A stretch of DNA of 20,233 nucleotides, from positions 1-20,233 of the forward strand of contig DSAV01000003.1 of the NCBI GenBank assembly GCA_011046295.1. The letters run 5' to 3'. A program made the position numbers and the translations under genes. The stretch is from Deltaproteobacteria bacterium. GTDB taxonomy: Bacteria > Desulfobacterota > Syntrophia > Syntrophales > Smithellaceae. Below, in pieces: positions 1 to 8,088 of the stretch. Each line of letters starts with the position of its first letter. The stretch's first letter is position 1. The notes under the pieces were generated by a model. That model saw only the letters and a list, made by a program, of their open reading frames with translations. It did no database searches and was not told the origin of the DNA.

Positions 1-1861
1 CAAGAATGTAAATTTCATTAAAGGTATTAATCAGGCTCTGGCGCATGCCGCGGAAAGTGGGATTATCCAGATAACTGTGATTCGTTATCATGCCCACAAT
101 GCCGAATCCTGCCTCTTGTATTTTCCACTGGGCAAAACGCAAAAACTTCACATAATCGTCTTGCAGCCATTTGGGATTTTTTTCATTTAATGGCTCGCCA
201 TCAACGAAATAATAATCCATCAAAATATCGCCAATGAATGTTTTTTGTCTTTTCCTTGTTGTATTTTTCACTGGCGATGACAATTTCTTTTCCACTTTAT
301 TTCTAGATGTATTCCAAAAATAATTTATTACGTATTTTTCGCCAGACTTAATTGTCATTTCATCTTCACTTGGATTAGATGAACTGCCGCTATACGGAGG
401 ATTGCCACAAATAACCAATATGGGCTGTTCCTTTTTGACAACCGCGGCCAGATGGCTTTCTTCAGCCAACGAACTCAATCCCGGAATATCTACCTGCGCC
501 AAATCTTCCATTTCCAGCGTGTTGGTTAGATACAGCTTGAATCTTTCATCATCTTTTAGCTTGTAGCCCAGTTCCTCAAATAAAAAGCTCATTTTAATAT
601 GGCCAATGGCGTAAGGCGCCATCATCAGTTCAAAGGCGTAAAAATTAGGCAGGATTTGATTTCTGATGAGTTTTGTTTTTCCACCGCCGCCGTATTTATC
701 AGTATATTCTTGTACGGCGATTTTCAGCGCTTCCGCGGGAAACGTCAATGTGCCGCCCGCCGGATCAAGCAGCGTTACATTGGCGGCGGCCAAACCATCG
801 GCAAGATGGAAATGAGTCTTAAGAAGCTGATTGATTGAACGCATGATATAGCCGACAACGGCTTCCGGCGTATAATAAACACCGCGCTTTTCTCTGATGG
901 CCGGGTCATATTCGGTAAGAAATGTTTCATAAAAATGAACAATCGGGTCTTTGCCCTTTCCTTCGCGGTAATAATCATGGAGAATTTTATTTACATCGGC
1001 AACACTGAGCACTTCGGCAATGTCATCAACGATTACTTCCAGCGCTTTCGGCGGGTCTTCCAGGGAGATAAAACGGAAAACATCTTTTAATATTCCAATG
1101 GTATTGGGAATATATTTAAAAGCCAGCTCGCGGTTAAATGAATTGTTGGAACGGGTCCGAGCCGCAAAAAGACCGTAAGTGATTGTTTGCGAATATAAAT
1201 CGGCAAAAGTCTGTTCATCGAGGGTGCCAATCAGATATTTCTTGAAAGCCTCGTAAAATCCTAGAATTGTTTTTTTACCTTTCCTGCCGTTTTCCGTAAG
1301 CTCAATGCTGACTACTTCATCGCGCAGGAATTTGGTTCTTTTGGCCAATTCGACAGCCAGTGTTTTTGCCGTTCTGACCTGCGGCAGGGAAAAAGAAAAG
1401 AAAGTATTCAGCAAATCAATAAATTTATCTTCATTTTCCAGTGGCGGGGCGGTCTTCAGCTTTTTGGCAATAACCGGGCGTCCGATTGCCGCCGTTCTTA
1501 TTAATTCTCCATCACGATATAATCTGAATTCATAAAAATTGGTCAGGATGACATTGGGGAAAGTGTTTCTGTATCTTGTTAGCTGTTCTGATTCCTGAAT
1601 GACATCAAGATTAGTAACCGAAGGGTCTTTGGCTTCGATATAACCGGTAATGTGATTCTTTCCGTCCCAAATGCGAAAATCAGGATTGCCGGCTTCCGTT
1701 TTTTTGGGAAGAATCGTTATATCGACTTTTTTTATTTTTTGGGCAACGGCAAATTCCAAAACAAGAGCTTCAAGATGCTTGTAATAGCTTTCTTCTCTGG
1801 CATCACCCTTGTTGATGGAATCCTGTAAATTATCTAAGTAACGTTTTAACATCGCAAGCAT
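1..1861 (-). CDS. Single-chain restriction-modification enzyme (type IIG/ISP-like), 3' end off window
   Basis: Reading the minus strand from an ATG at 1861 gives 620 uninterrupted residues that run off the window start. Residues 60-78 hold a PD-(D/E)XK nuclease pattern (PDF, then E76-A-K78). Residues 80-300 are a helical linker with no RecA/helicase motifs. A methyltransferase domain follows: RGVYYTPEAVV (motif X-like, 326-336), motif I DPAGGTLTFP (366-375) and the N6-adenine catalytic motif NPPYS (487-491). The target recognition domain would lie past the window edge. Such enzymes methylate adenine in their target and cut unmodified DNA from one polypeptide. Classical type ISP enzymes (LlaGI, LlaBIII) carry a helicase between nuclease and methylase, so this chain is closer to type IIG. 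The start is supported by AAGGA 3 bases upstream of the ATG; an in-frame ATG at 1852 has AAGGA 12 bases upstream. No partner specificity or methylase gene is visible. Confidence 0.87.
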   Translation of the reverse strand, partial: MLAMLKRYLDNLQDSINKGDAREESYYKHLEALVLEFAVAQKIKKVDITILPKKTEAGNPDFRIWDGKNHITGYIEAKDPSVTNLDVIQESEQLTRYRNTFPNVILTNFYEFRLYRDGELIRTAAIGRPVIAKKLKTAPPLENEDKFIDLLNTFFSFSLPQVRTAKTLAVELAKRTKFLRDEVVSIELTENGRKGKKTILGFYEAFKKYLIGTLDEQTFADLYSQTITYGLFAARTRSNNSFNRELAFKYIPNTIGILKDVFRFISLEDPPKALEVIVDDIAEVLSVADVNKILHDYYREGKGKDPIVHFYETFLTEYDPAIREKRGVYYTPEAVVGYIMRSINQLLKTHFHLADGLAAANVTLLDPAGGTLTFPAEALKIAVQEYTDKYGGGGKTKLIRNQILPNFYAFELMMAPYAIGHIKMSFLFEELGYKLKDDERFKLYLTNTLEMEDLAQVDIPGLSSLAEESHLAAVVKKEQPILVICGNPPYSGSSSNPSEDEMTIKSGEKYVINYFWNTSRNKVEKKLSSPVKNTTRKRQKTFIGDILMDYYFVDGEPLNEKNPKWLQDDYVKFLRFAQWKIQEAGFGIVGMITNHSYLDNPTFRGMRQSLINTFNEIYIL

Positions 1862-1912
1862 CGTTCCTTGTTTTTGATGTAAAAACTTTCAATGATGTGG
1901 AATACTTGTTTC

Positions 1913-1940
1913 AATATACGGTCTTATCAATTAATGTCAA
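1913..1940 (-). promoter_or_regulatory. Sigma70-type promoter for the restriction-modification gene
   Basis: On the minus strand, TTGACA (1935-1940, consensus -35) is followed after 16 bases by TATATT (1913-1918, 5 of 6 matches to the -10). Transcription would start near 1906, giving a leader of about 45 bases before the ATG at 1861. Called by eye. Confidence 0.6.
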
Positions 1941-2025
1941 TGAAAAAATGCACTGTCTTATCTTGTAAAAACCGGGAAACCTTGTCGCCTTTGTAAAGCG
2001 CGAGCAGTTGTGATAAACAAAAAAA

Positions 2026-2063
2026 AGATTGCTTCGCCCCGATAAATCGGGACTCGCAATGAC
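2026..2063 (-). repeat. Short palindromic intergenic repeat, copy 1
   Basis: Read on the minus strand, this 38-base unit begins GTCATTGCGAG and ends CGAAGCAATCT. Between them is a hairpin core (CCCGAT, AA spacer, ATCGGG). The same outer modules recur at 3428 on the plus strand. Units of this kind (GTCATTGCGAG...CGAAGCAATCT) are scattered between genes in many environmental bacterial genomes, from my general recollection. It ends 10 bases before the start codon of the radical SAM gene. Confidence 0.6.
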
Positions 2064-2072
2064 CTAAAAATT

Positions 2073-3416
2073 ATGGGTAAAAATATTCTTTTGATCAACC
2101 CCTGGATTCATGACTTTGCCGCTTATGATTTCTGGCTCAAACCTCTGGGGCTTTTGTATCTGGGCGGGCTTTTGCGCCAAAACGGGCAGCGGGTCAATTA
2201 TATTGATTGCCTCGATCCTTATCATCCGGAAATGCTCGCCCGTGGTTTAAAGCCACGGCGTCATGCATACGGCCGGGGAAAATTTTTCCGTCAGGTTATT
2301 ACCAAACCGGATAAGCTAAAATTTATGCCCAAAAATTATTGCCGCTACGGAATCCTGCCGGAAATATTCCGCGAGAATTTAAAAATACATCAGAACGCGG
2401 ATATTGTGTTAATCACCTCGATGATGACTTACTGGTATCCGGGCGTGTTTGAGGCGATAAAAATAATCAAAGAAGAATTGCCGCGCATTCCCGTGGTGCT
2501 TGGCGGCAAATACGCGACCCTCTGCCACGAACATGCCGTTAAACACTCCGGCGCGGATTATGTAGTTTCCGGCGCGGGCGAAAAACAAATCCTGGAATTG
2601 CTCAATAATTTATTTGCAGAAAAGCCGTCATTCGTACCCGATGAGGAGAATCTCGATTCCTACCCCTACCCCACTTTTGATTTGATAGGCAAAATTGAGC
2701 AACTGCCGATTACGACTTCGCGCGGATGCCCTTACAAATGCAGTTATTGCTGCTCACACATCCTCAATAAAACATTCCTCCGGCGCGATCCGATTAAGGT
2801 AGCCAACGAAATTGAATACTGGCAAAAGAAATACGGCGTGATTAATTTCAGTTTTTACGACGACGCGCTTCTGGTCAAACCGGATAAAATGATTATTCCA
2901 CTGCTTGCCGAACTCAAAAAGCGAAATTTATCTTGTCGGTTTCACTGCCCCAACGGCCTGCATCTGCGGCAAATCAACGCGGAATTGGCGAAACTTCTCT
3001 ATACTTCGGGATTCAAAACTATCCGCTTCGGATTTGAAACAGCGGATTTCCAAAGACAAAAAGAAACAGGCGGAAAAGTGGTAAATAAGGAGCTGGAAAA
3101 TGGCGTGCGGCATTTGAAAAACGCCGGTTACAAAACTACTGATATTGGCATCTATTTATTATGCGGCCTGCCCGGTCAGAGCGCCCAGGAAGTGATAGAC
3201 AGCATTGATTTTGTTAAAAAATGCGGCGCCAAGCCAATGCTGGCGGAATACTCGCCTATTCCCGGCACAAAAATGTGGGCGGATGCCGTGGCGTCATCAC
3301 CCTTTGACATTCAGGCGGAACCACTATATCATAACAATTCATTGCTGCCGTGCCGCAATGATGATTTTTCGTATGAAGTTTATACAAAAATAAAAGCGGG
3401 ATTGAAAGAAAATTAA
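2073..3416 (+). CDS. B12-binding-domain radical SAM protein, function unknown
   Basis: A 447-residue protein with two recognisable halves. Residues 1-190 look like a Rossmann-type cobalamin-binding domain: ILLINPW near the start, PLGLLYLGGLLRQNG (24-38), then an ITSMMTYWYPG stretch and the VVLGGKYATL / YVVSGAGE strands. Residues 212-420 are a radical SAM barrel with the 4Fe-4S cluster motif C219-PYK-C223-SY-C226, followed directly by a further cysteine (C227). No DxHxxG cobalamin lower-ligand motif is seen, as in many class B relatives. Such enzymes are usually methyltransferases or ring-modifying enzymes, but nothing here fixes the substrate. The gene stands alone: divergent from the restriction enzyme, followed by a repeat-containing gap, with no biosynthetic partners. 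No Shine-Dalgarno sequence is visible before the ATG. Confidence 0.85.
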   Translation: MGKNILLINPWIHDFAAYDFWLKPLGLLYLGGLLRQNGQRVNYIDCLDPYHPEMLARGLKPRRHAYGRGKFFRQVITKPDKLKFMPKNYCRYGILPEIFRENLKIHQNADIVLITSMMTYWYPGVFEAIKIIKEELPRIPVVLGGKYATLCHEHAVKHSGADYVVSGAGEKQILELLNNLFAEKPSFVPDEENLDSYPYPTFDLIGKIEQLPITTSRGCPYKCSYCCSHILNKTFLRRDPIKVANEIEYWQKKYGVINFSFYDDALLVKPDKMIIPLLAELKKRNLSCRFHCPNGLHLRQINAELAKLLYTSGFKTIRFGFETADFQRQKETGGKVVNKELENGVRHLKNAGYKTTDIGIYLLCGLPGQSAQEVIDSIDFVKKCGAKPMLAEYSPIPGTKMWADAVASSPFDIQAEPLYHNNSLLPCRNDDFSYEVYTKIKAGLKEN

Positions 3417-3427
3417 CAAAGCACCAA

Positions 3428-3506
3428 TGTCATTCCGAGGAATAGCATGACGAGGAATCTTGATTATTAATAATTGTAAATATTTCTCCCGTAGGTCGAA
3501 GTGACA
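3428..3506 (+). repeat. MITE-like palindromic intergenic repeat, copy 2
   Basis: This 79-base unit starts TGTCATTCCGAG and ends with the near-inverse CTTCGACC-type module (minus strand TGTCACTTCGAC); 9 of 12 terminal bases match as inverted repeats. Inside is a direct repeat CGAGGAAT at 3436 and 3451 (15-base period). The left half matches copy 1 at 2026-2063 in module order (GTCATT-CGAG ... CGAGGAATCT), but in the opposite genomic orientation. It fills most of the gap after the radical SAM gene. Confidence 0.6.
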
Positions 3507-3547
3507 AACATTAAAAGAAAGAATGAATTCAAAGTAAAGGTTACCAC

Positions 3548-3787
3548 ATGGCACCATCTCTTATCTGGATAAAAAATATCGCCATTTTGTTGTTATCGCT
3601 GTTTTTTCTGGCTTTCGGTATTAACTTAAAGATGGGTGCTTTCCGGCTGAATGACCCCATAGAGTTTCTGATGGCTTTCTTTTCCGCCTCGCTGGTAATT
3701 CTGATTTCTTTAGTGGGCATAATTTATTTTATTTGCCGCTTCATTCCTGCCAAACAAGATGAATTCGACAAAAATGAAACAAAATAA
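3548..3787 (+). CDS. Small two-TM membrane protein, unknown
   Basis: A 79-residue protein with two predicted membrane helices, about residues 6-27 and 41-65, separated by a short loop. The tail is hydrophilic and charged (AKQDEFDKNETK). I do not recognise a family. An AAAGG sequence about 8 bases before the ATG supports translation. The end of the gene overlaps the start of the M16 peptidase gene (by 29 bases, or 14 if that gene starts at 3774), so the two are probably translationally coupled. It may be an inner-membrane accessory of the secreted peptidases; that is inference from position only. Confidence 0.6.
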   Translation: MAPSLIWIKNIAILLLSLFFLAFGINLKMGAFRLNDPIEFLMAFFSASLVILISLVGIIYFICRFIPAKQDEFDKNETK

Positions 3788-5270
3788 AATCTTCGTGCTT
3801 ATATTTTTTACGGCGCTGTCGTTCTGCCTGCCGTTCGAGACTTTTGCTCTCGACCTGGAGCAAAGAGTTATCAGGAGCAAACTGAAAAACGGCATCACGG
3901 TTCTGATGATGGAGCGCCATATCAGCCCCACTGTTTCGTTGTTCATCCGTCATCGCATCGGCGCCGTTGATGAAAAGCCCGGGGAAACGGGCGCCGCGCA
4001 TATGCTCGAACACATGATGTTCAAGGGTACAAAAACCATCGGCACAAAAGATTACGCCGCCGAAAAGATACTGCTGGAAGCCATAGAAGAAACCGGCACG
4101 GCACTTGATAAGGAAAGGAATAAAGGCCAAAAAGCAGACGCGAAAACCATCGAGAAACTGTCCGCCCGTCTCAGAAAACTTCAGGACGAACATAAAAAAT
4201 ACGTCATCCCCAATGAAATCGATCGTATCTACACACAAAACGGCGGCCTGGACATGAACGCCTCCACCGGACAGGACGTGACCACTTACCACGTCAGTTT
4301 GCCGGCCAATAAAATCGAGCTCTGGGCGCGCATCGAATCCGACCGCCTGCTCAATCCCGTTTTCCGCGAATTTTATACGGAGCGCGAAGTGGTTATGGAA
4401 GAAAGAAGGCAGCGCGTCGATACCAATCCGGAAGGAAAACTATATGAAGAATTCATGAATACGGCATATAAAGTTCATCCCTACAAAAATCCCATACTCG
4501 GCTGGCCCGAAGATATAATGAATTACAGACCAGCTACCATGAAAAGATTCTTCGAAAAATACCGCGCGCCGGAAAATACTGTTATCGCTGTTGTGGGCGC
4601 GATAAATCCCAAGGAAACTCTAAAACTTATAGAAAAATATTTCGGCCAGATTCCGGCAGCAAAACAAAAGGATACTCCTCTGCCGCCTGAACCTAAACAA
4701 ACACAGGAAAGAAGAGCGGAAGTTATCTTCGACGCCAATCCGGCAATGATAATCGGCTACCACAAGCCAAATTTTCCCGCCTTTGACGATTATGTATTCG
4801 ACGTGATGGAAACTATTCTTTCCCAAGGGCGCACCAGCAGGTTTTATAATGTCCTGTTAACGCAAATGCAAATCGCCACCAGTGTAAACGTGTACAACGG
4901 CCTGCCCGCGGCGCGTTATCCCAATCTTTTCACCATTTTTGCCAGACCGCGCCACCCTCATACAAATGACGAACTGGAAGAAGTTATTTACAAGGAAATT
5001 GATAAACTGAAAACCAAACAGGTCACAGCACAAGAACTGACTAAGGCAAAAAACCAAATGCGCATGAAATTTATCGGAAGCCTTGATTCCAATTCTAAAA
5101 TCGCCTCGATCATATCCTACTATGAAGTAATTTTCGGCGATTACAAATACTTTTCCGATTATCTGAAAAATATCGACAAAATCACCGCCGAAGATATCCG
5201 GAGAGTGGCAAATACTTATCTGAATAAAGAAAACCGCACCGTGGCAGTTTTAAAGAAAAAGGAAGAATAA
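3759..5270 (+). CDS. M16 family zinc metallopeptidase, catalytic subunit
   Basis: A 503-residue secreted insulinase-like (M16B) peptidase. The N-terminus has a signal peptide ending near FETFA (residue 30), so it is exported to the periplasm. The inverted zinc motif HMLEH is at residues 81-85 in a GAAHMLEHMMFKG context. The downstream REVVMEE segment (209-215) carries the third-ligand glutamate. A charged, coiled-coil-like insertion (about 92-157) lengthens the usual spacing between them. C-terminal M16 domain hallmarks include the GRTSRFYNVL region. The next gene encodes a companion lacking the zinc motif, matching the active/inactive heterodimers known for bacterial M16B enzymes. The likely role is degradation of unfolded or imported peptides in the envelope. 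The start is uncertain: 3759 overlaps the upstream gene by 29 bases, while an in-frame ATG at 3774 gives a more compact signal peptide (MKQNKIF). Neither has a strong ribosome site. Confidence 0.93.
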   Translation: MNSTKMKQNKIFVLIFFTALSFCLPFETFALDLEQRVIRSKLKNGITVLMMERHISPTVSLFIRHRIGAVDEKPGETGAAHMLEHMMFKGTKTIGTKDYAAEKILLEAIEETGTALDKERNKGQKADAKTIEKLSARLRKLQDEHKKYVIPNEIDRIYTQNGGLDMNASTGQDVTTYHVSLPANKIELWARIESDRLLNPVFREFYTEREVVMEERRQRVDTNPEGKLYEEFMNTAYKVHPYKNPILGWPEDIMNYRPATMKRFFEKYRAPENTVIAVVGAINPKETLKLIEKYFGQIPAAKQKDTPLPPEPKQTQERRAEVIFDANPAMIIGYHKPNFPAFDDYVFDVMETILSQGRTSRFYNVLLTQMQIATSVNVYNGLPAARYPNLFTIFARPRHPHTNDELEEVIYKEIDKLKTKQVTAQELTKAKNQMRMKFIGSLDSNSKIASIISYYEVIFGDYKYFSDYLKNIDKITAEDIRRVANTYLNKENRTVAVLKKKEE

Positions 5271-5281
5271 ATTTTTAATTT

Positions 5282-6724
5282 ATGAATTTAAAAAATATCG
5301 GAAATTGCAAAAAAATAATCAGCATTTCTCTGACGCTGTTATGCGTGGTATTCATGAGTACGGTTATTCTTGCGGCAGATACACTCCTTTCTCCCCCAGA
5401 TAAACTTGTTTTTCCGGCACTGGAATTCGACATTGCAAAACCGGAACGAATTGTTTTAGAAAACGGAATAGTGCTGTTCATTATGGAAGATCATGAACTG
5501 CCCGTCATAAACATCAACGGCTTAATCAGGACAGGCTCTATTTACGACCCCCAAGGGAAAGAAGGAGTAGCCGAGCTTACAGGGTACATGATGAGAACCG
5601 GCGGCACGTCAAAATTAACCGGCGATGAAATTGATGAACGACTTGATTTTCTGGCCGCCACGGCAACTATTTCCATCTCCTCCGATCACGCCTCGGTCAG
5701 TTTATCCGTTTTAAACAAAGACGCGGATGAAGGAATTGAACTTTTATCGCAAATGCTGATGAACCCGGCATTCGATAAAAATAAATTAAAGCTGGCTGTT
5801 CAATTGAAACAGGAAAACCTGCGCCGCCTGCAGGATAATCCACAGAGGCTGGCTTTCCGCGAATTCAATAAGCTCATTTACAAAAACAATCCCCGCGGAC
5901 GCTTTCCTTCACAAAAATCTCTTTCGCGAATAAAACGTGGCGATTTAGTAAAATTTCACCACCGCTTTTTCAGGCCGAATAACACCATGTTTGCCGTAAC
6001 CGGGAACATCACAAAAGAAGAAGCTGTCGAAAAGTTCACTGAATATTTCGGCAGCTGGAAAAAAGGAAAAGCCGTAGCCGAAGCACCCCAGCCTGAAGGA
6101 ATATCCAACGCCGGAATATATTATATCGACAGAAAACTGCCCCAGTCAACAATTGTTCTGGGACAATTCGCCCCCGCCAAACTAGACCGGGATTTTTACG
6201 CATTCACGGTTCTTGATTTTGTGGCGGGCAGCGGCGGATTTAATTCACGGATTTTCGAAGCTGTACGAAGCAATGAAGGCCTGGCTTACAGCGCGGGAAG
6301 TTTTTACCGCGCCCGACCCACTTTCGGCGTTTTCGGCGCTTACGCCTTTACAAAAACCTCTTCAACCCTGCAGGCGCTGGGCCTCATCAATTCGGTGCTT
6401 GATGAAATCAGAAATAACATTTTAAGCCAACGGGAACTGGAATGGGCGAAGCAATCAATTAACAACGGATTTATTTTTTCTTTCACCAGTGCAGAACAAA
6501 TTGCCATCCGTCAGATGAACAGCGAATTCGAAAATCTGCCGTCCGACTACATGGACAACTACACAGATAATATCGAAAAAGTAACTTCCGCAGATTTAAA
6601 CAGATTGGCGCAAAAATATCTGGATAAAAGCAATAACGTTGTTCTGATACTGGGAGACACCGGCGGCTTCGAAGAATATCCGGCACAGTTAGCTGAACCG
6701 GAATTTATAATCCCGATAATATAA
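5282..6724 (+). CDS. M16 family peptidase-like protein, non-catalytic subunit
   Basis: A 480-residue exported M16 homologue whose signal peptide ends about residue 31 (ILA). At the place where HxxEH should sit, the sequence is AELTGYMM (97-104): all three metal residues are replaced, so it cannot bind the catalytic zinc. It keeps the C-terminal substrate-binding signature, including R329 and Y336 within SRIFEAVRSNEGLAYS, the R/Y pair seen in non-catalytic partners. It starts 11 bases after the catalytic gene and is almost certainly its heterodimer partner, closing the chamber and gripping the substrate. The leader is AT-rich with no clear Shine-Dalgarno sequence, which fits coupling to the upstream gene. 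Confidence 0.92.
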   Translation: MNLKNIGNCKKIISISLTLLCVVFMSTVILAADTLLSPPDKLVFPALEFDIAKPERIVLENGIVLFIMEDHELPVININGLIRTGSIYDPQGKEGVAELTGYMMRTGGTSKLTGDEIDERLDFLAATATISISSDHASVSLSVLNKDADEGIELLSQMLMNPAFDKNKLKLAVQLKQENLRRLQDNPQRLAFREFNKLIYKNNPRGRFPSQKSLSRIKRGDLVKFHHRFFRPNNTMFAVTGNITKEEAVEKFTEYFGSWKKGKAVAEAPQPEGISNAGIYYIDRKLPQSTIVLGQFAPAKLDRDFYAFTVLDFVAGSGGFNSRIFEAVRSNEGLAYSAGSFYRARPTFGVFGAYAFTKTSSTLQALGLINSVLDEIRNNILSQRELEWAKQSINNGFIFSFTSAEQIAIRQMNSEFENLPSDYMDNYTDNIEKVTSADLNRLAQKYLDKSNNVVLILGDTGGFEEYPAQLAEPEFIIPII

Positions 6725-6750
6725 TTTAGCGTAAGGTGATTGAGAATTCT

Positions 6751-7995
6751 ATGAAGGATAATGAGATTTTAATAAAAAAAATATTTAAAAAGATAGATTC
6801 CTACCGCAAAGCAATGATTGATCTGCAAATCGCGCTTACCGCGGCAAAAGCGGTAGGACCCGAAAACGGAGGCGAAGGAGAATCCCATAAGGCGCAGGTG
6901 TTGAAAAAATATCTTAAAGAGCTTGGTTTCACAAATTTCCGCCACTACGACGCTCCCGATAAAAGCGTACCCGCAGGTTTTCGGCCGAACTTCGTCACTA
7001 CTATCAAAGGAAAAAATAAAAATAATTTTGTCTGGATTTTGACTCATCTGGATGTTGTTCCGCCGGGAGAATTAAAATTATGGAGCCGCGACCCGTATCA
7101 GGCATACGTCCAAAACGGCCGTATTATCGGCCGTGGTGTTGAAGATAACCAGCAGGATATGGTGGCATCAATATTTGCTGTTAAGGCTTTTATCGATAAT
7201 GGAATTATGCCCGCCAAATCCATAGGCCTTGCCTTTGTTTCCGATGAAGAAACATCCAGTAAAATGGGGCTGGATTACATGCTCAAGTGCAAAAACCAGC
7301 CTTTTGGAAGAAACGATTTGATTATTGCGCCTGATGTCGGAAACAACAAAGGAACATTGATTGAAGTTGCCGAAAAAAGCATGCTCTGGCTGCGCTTCAA
7401 AACAAAGGGGAAACAGTGCCACGCCTCGAAGCCTGACTTGGGAAAAAACGCTTTTGCCGCGGCATCTCACCTGGTAGTTCGATTAGGCGCGTTAAAAAAA
7501 CGTTTTTCCAAAACAGACACTTTGTTTAACCCTCCTGCAAGCACATTCGAACCGACAAGAAAAGAGGAAAATGTAGGCAATATCAATACGATACCCGGAG
7601 AAGACGTTTTTTATCTGGATTGCCGCGTCTTGCCGCAATATAATTTAAATGATGTTATTGCAGATATCAAAAAAATAACCAGTGATGTGGAAAAAAAATT
7701 CAAAGTAAAAGTAAAAATATCGATCATCCAGAAACTTCAGGCGCCAGAACCAACCGCTACTAATGCACCGGTTGTGCGTGCTTTACGCAAAGCGATTAAA
7801 AACGTCTACTCGGTAAGAGCATCCGCGGGCGGTGTCGGCGCCGGAACTGTTGCCGTTTTTTTCCGGAAAAAAAACTACCCTGTCGCTGTTTGGTCAAAAA
7901 TGAACCTGAGCGCTCATCAGCCGGACGAATACTGCACAATCGATAACATGCTGGGCAACGCAAAAGTTTTCGCACACATATTTCTTCAGGATTAA
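6751..7995 (+). CDS. M20 family metallohydrolase (DapE/ArgE-like)
   Basis: A 414-residue cytoplasmic dinuclear-zinc amidohydrolase/peptidase. Visible ligands are H99 and D101 (THLDVVPPG), D132 (GRGVEDN), the general-base/ligand pair E166-E167 (SDEE), and a C-terminal His in NLSAHQPDEY. A dimerisation lid is inserted between about 200 and 310 (EKSMLWLRFKTKGKQCHAS). Overall it resembles the roughly 400-residue prokaryotic group labelled probable succinyl-diaminopimelate desuccinylase, which also includes dipeptidases, so the substrate is open. It lies 26 bases after the M16 pair and may process peptides released by them, or act in lysine/DAP synthesis. An in-frame GTG at 6736 would add five residues. 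I prefer the ATG at 6751, with GAG 7 bases and AAGGTG 12 bases upstream. Confidence 0.9.
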   Translation: MKDNEILIKKIFKKIDSYRKAMIDLQIALTAAKAVGPENGGEGESHKAQVLKKYLKELGFTNFRHYDAPDKSVPAGFRPNFVTTIKGKNKNNFVWILTHLDVVPPGELKLWSRDPYQAYVQNGRIIGRGVEDNQQDMVASIFAVKAFIDNGIMPAKSIGLAFVSDEETSSKMGLDYMLKCKNQPFGRNDLIIAPDVGNNKGTLIEVAEKSMLWLRFKTKGKQCHASKPDLGKNAFAAASHLVVRLGALKKRFSKTDTLFNPPASTFEPTRKEENVGNINTIPGEDVFYLDCRVLPQYNLNDVIADIKKITSDVEKKFKVKVKISIIQKLQAPEPTATNAPVVRALRKAIKNVYSVRASAGGVGAGTVAVFFRKKNYPVAVWSKMNLSAHQPDEYCTIDNMLGNAKVFAHIFLQD

Positions 7996-8001
7996 ATTGT
8001 A

Positions 8002-8030
8002 TTGCGTTGCCTATTTCTAAATGATAGAAT
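8002..8030 (+). promoter_or_regulatory. Candidate promoter for the phoH operon
   Basis: TTGCGT (8002-8007; 3 of 6 to the -35) and TAGAAT (8025-8030; 5 of 6 to the -10) are separated by 17 bases in the 93-base gap before phoH. The -35 is weak. It is listed because this gap is the longest upstream of the operon and no other pair fits better. Confidence 0.35.
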
Positions 8031-8088
8031 TCTTCATGTTAAATTGTTTTGCTAAAAACATATTATATTTAATGAGGTTAAAGATTAA

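Noticed and set aside
599..1535. Plus-strand open frames inside the restriction-modification region
   Set aside because: They are antisense to a continuous minus-strand frame with clear nuclease and methylase motifs, and their translations resemble no protein.
2026..2063. Rho-independent terminator
   Set aside because: The CCCGAT/ATCGGG hairpin has no following T-run on either strand in a useful place, and it matches a dispersed repeat instead.
3741..4292. 183-codon minus-strand frame over the catalytic M16 gene
   Set aside because: It is a shadow of the M16 frame, with atypical Phe/Cys/Gly-rich composition and no start context.
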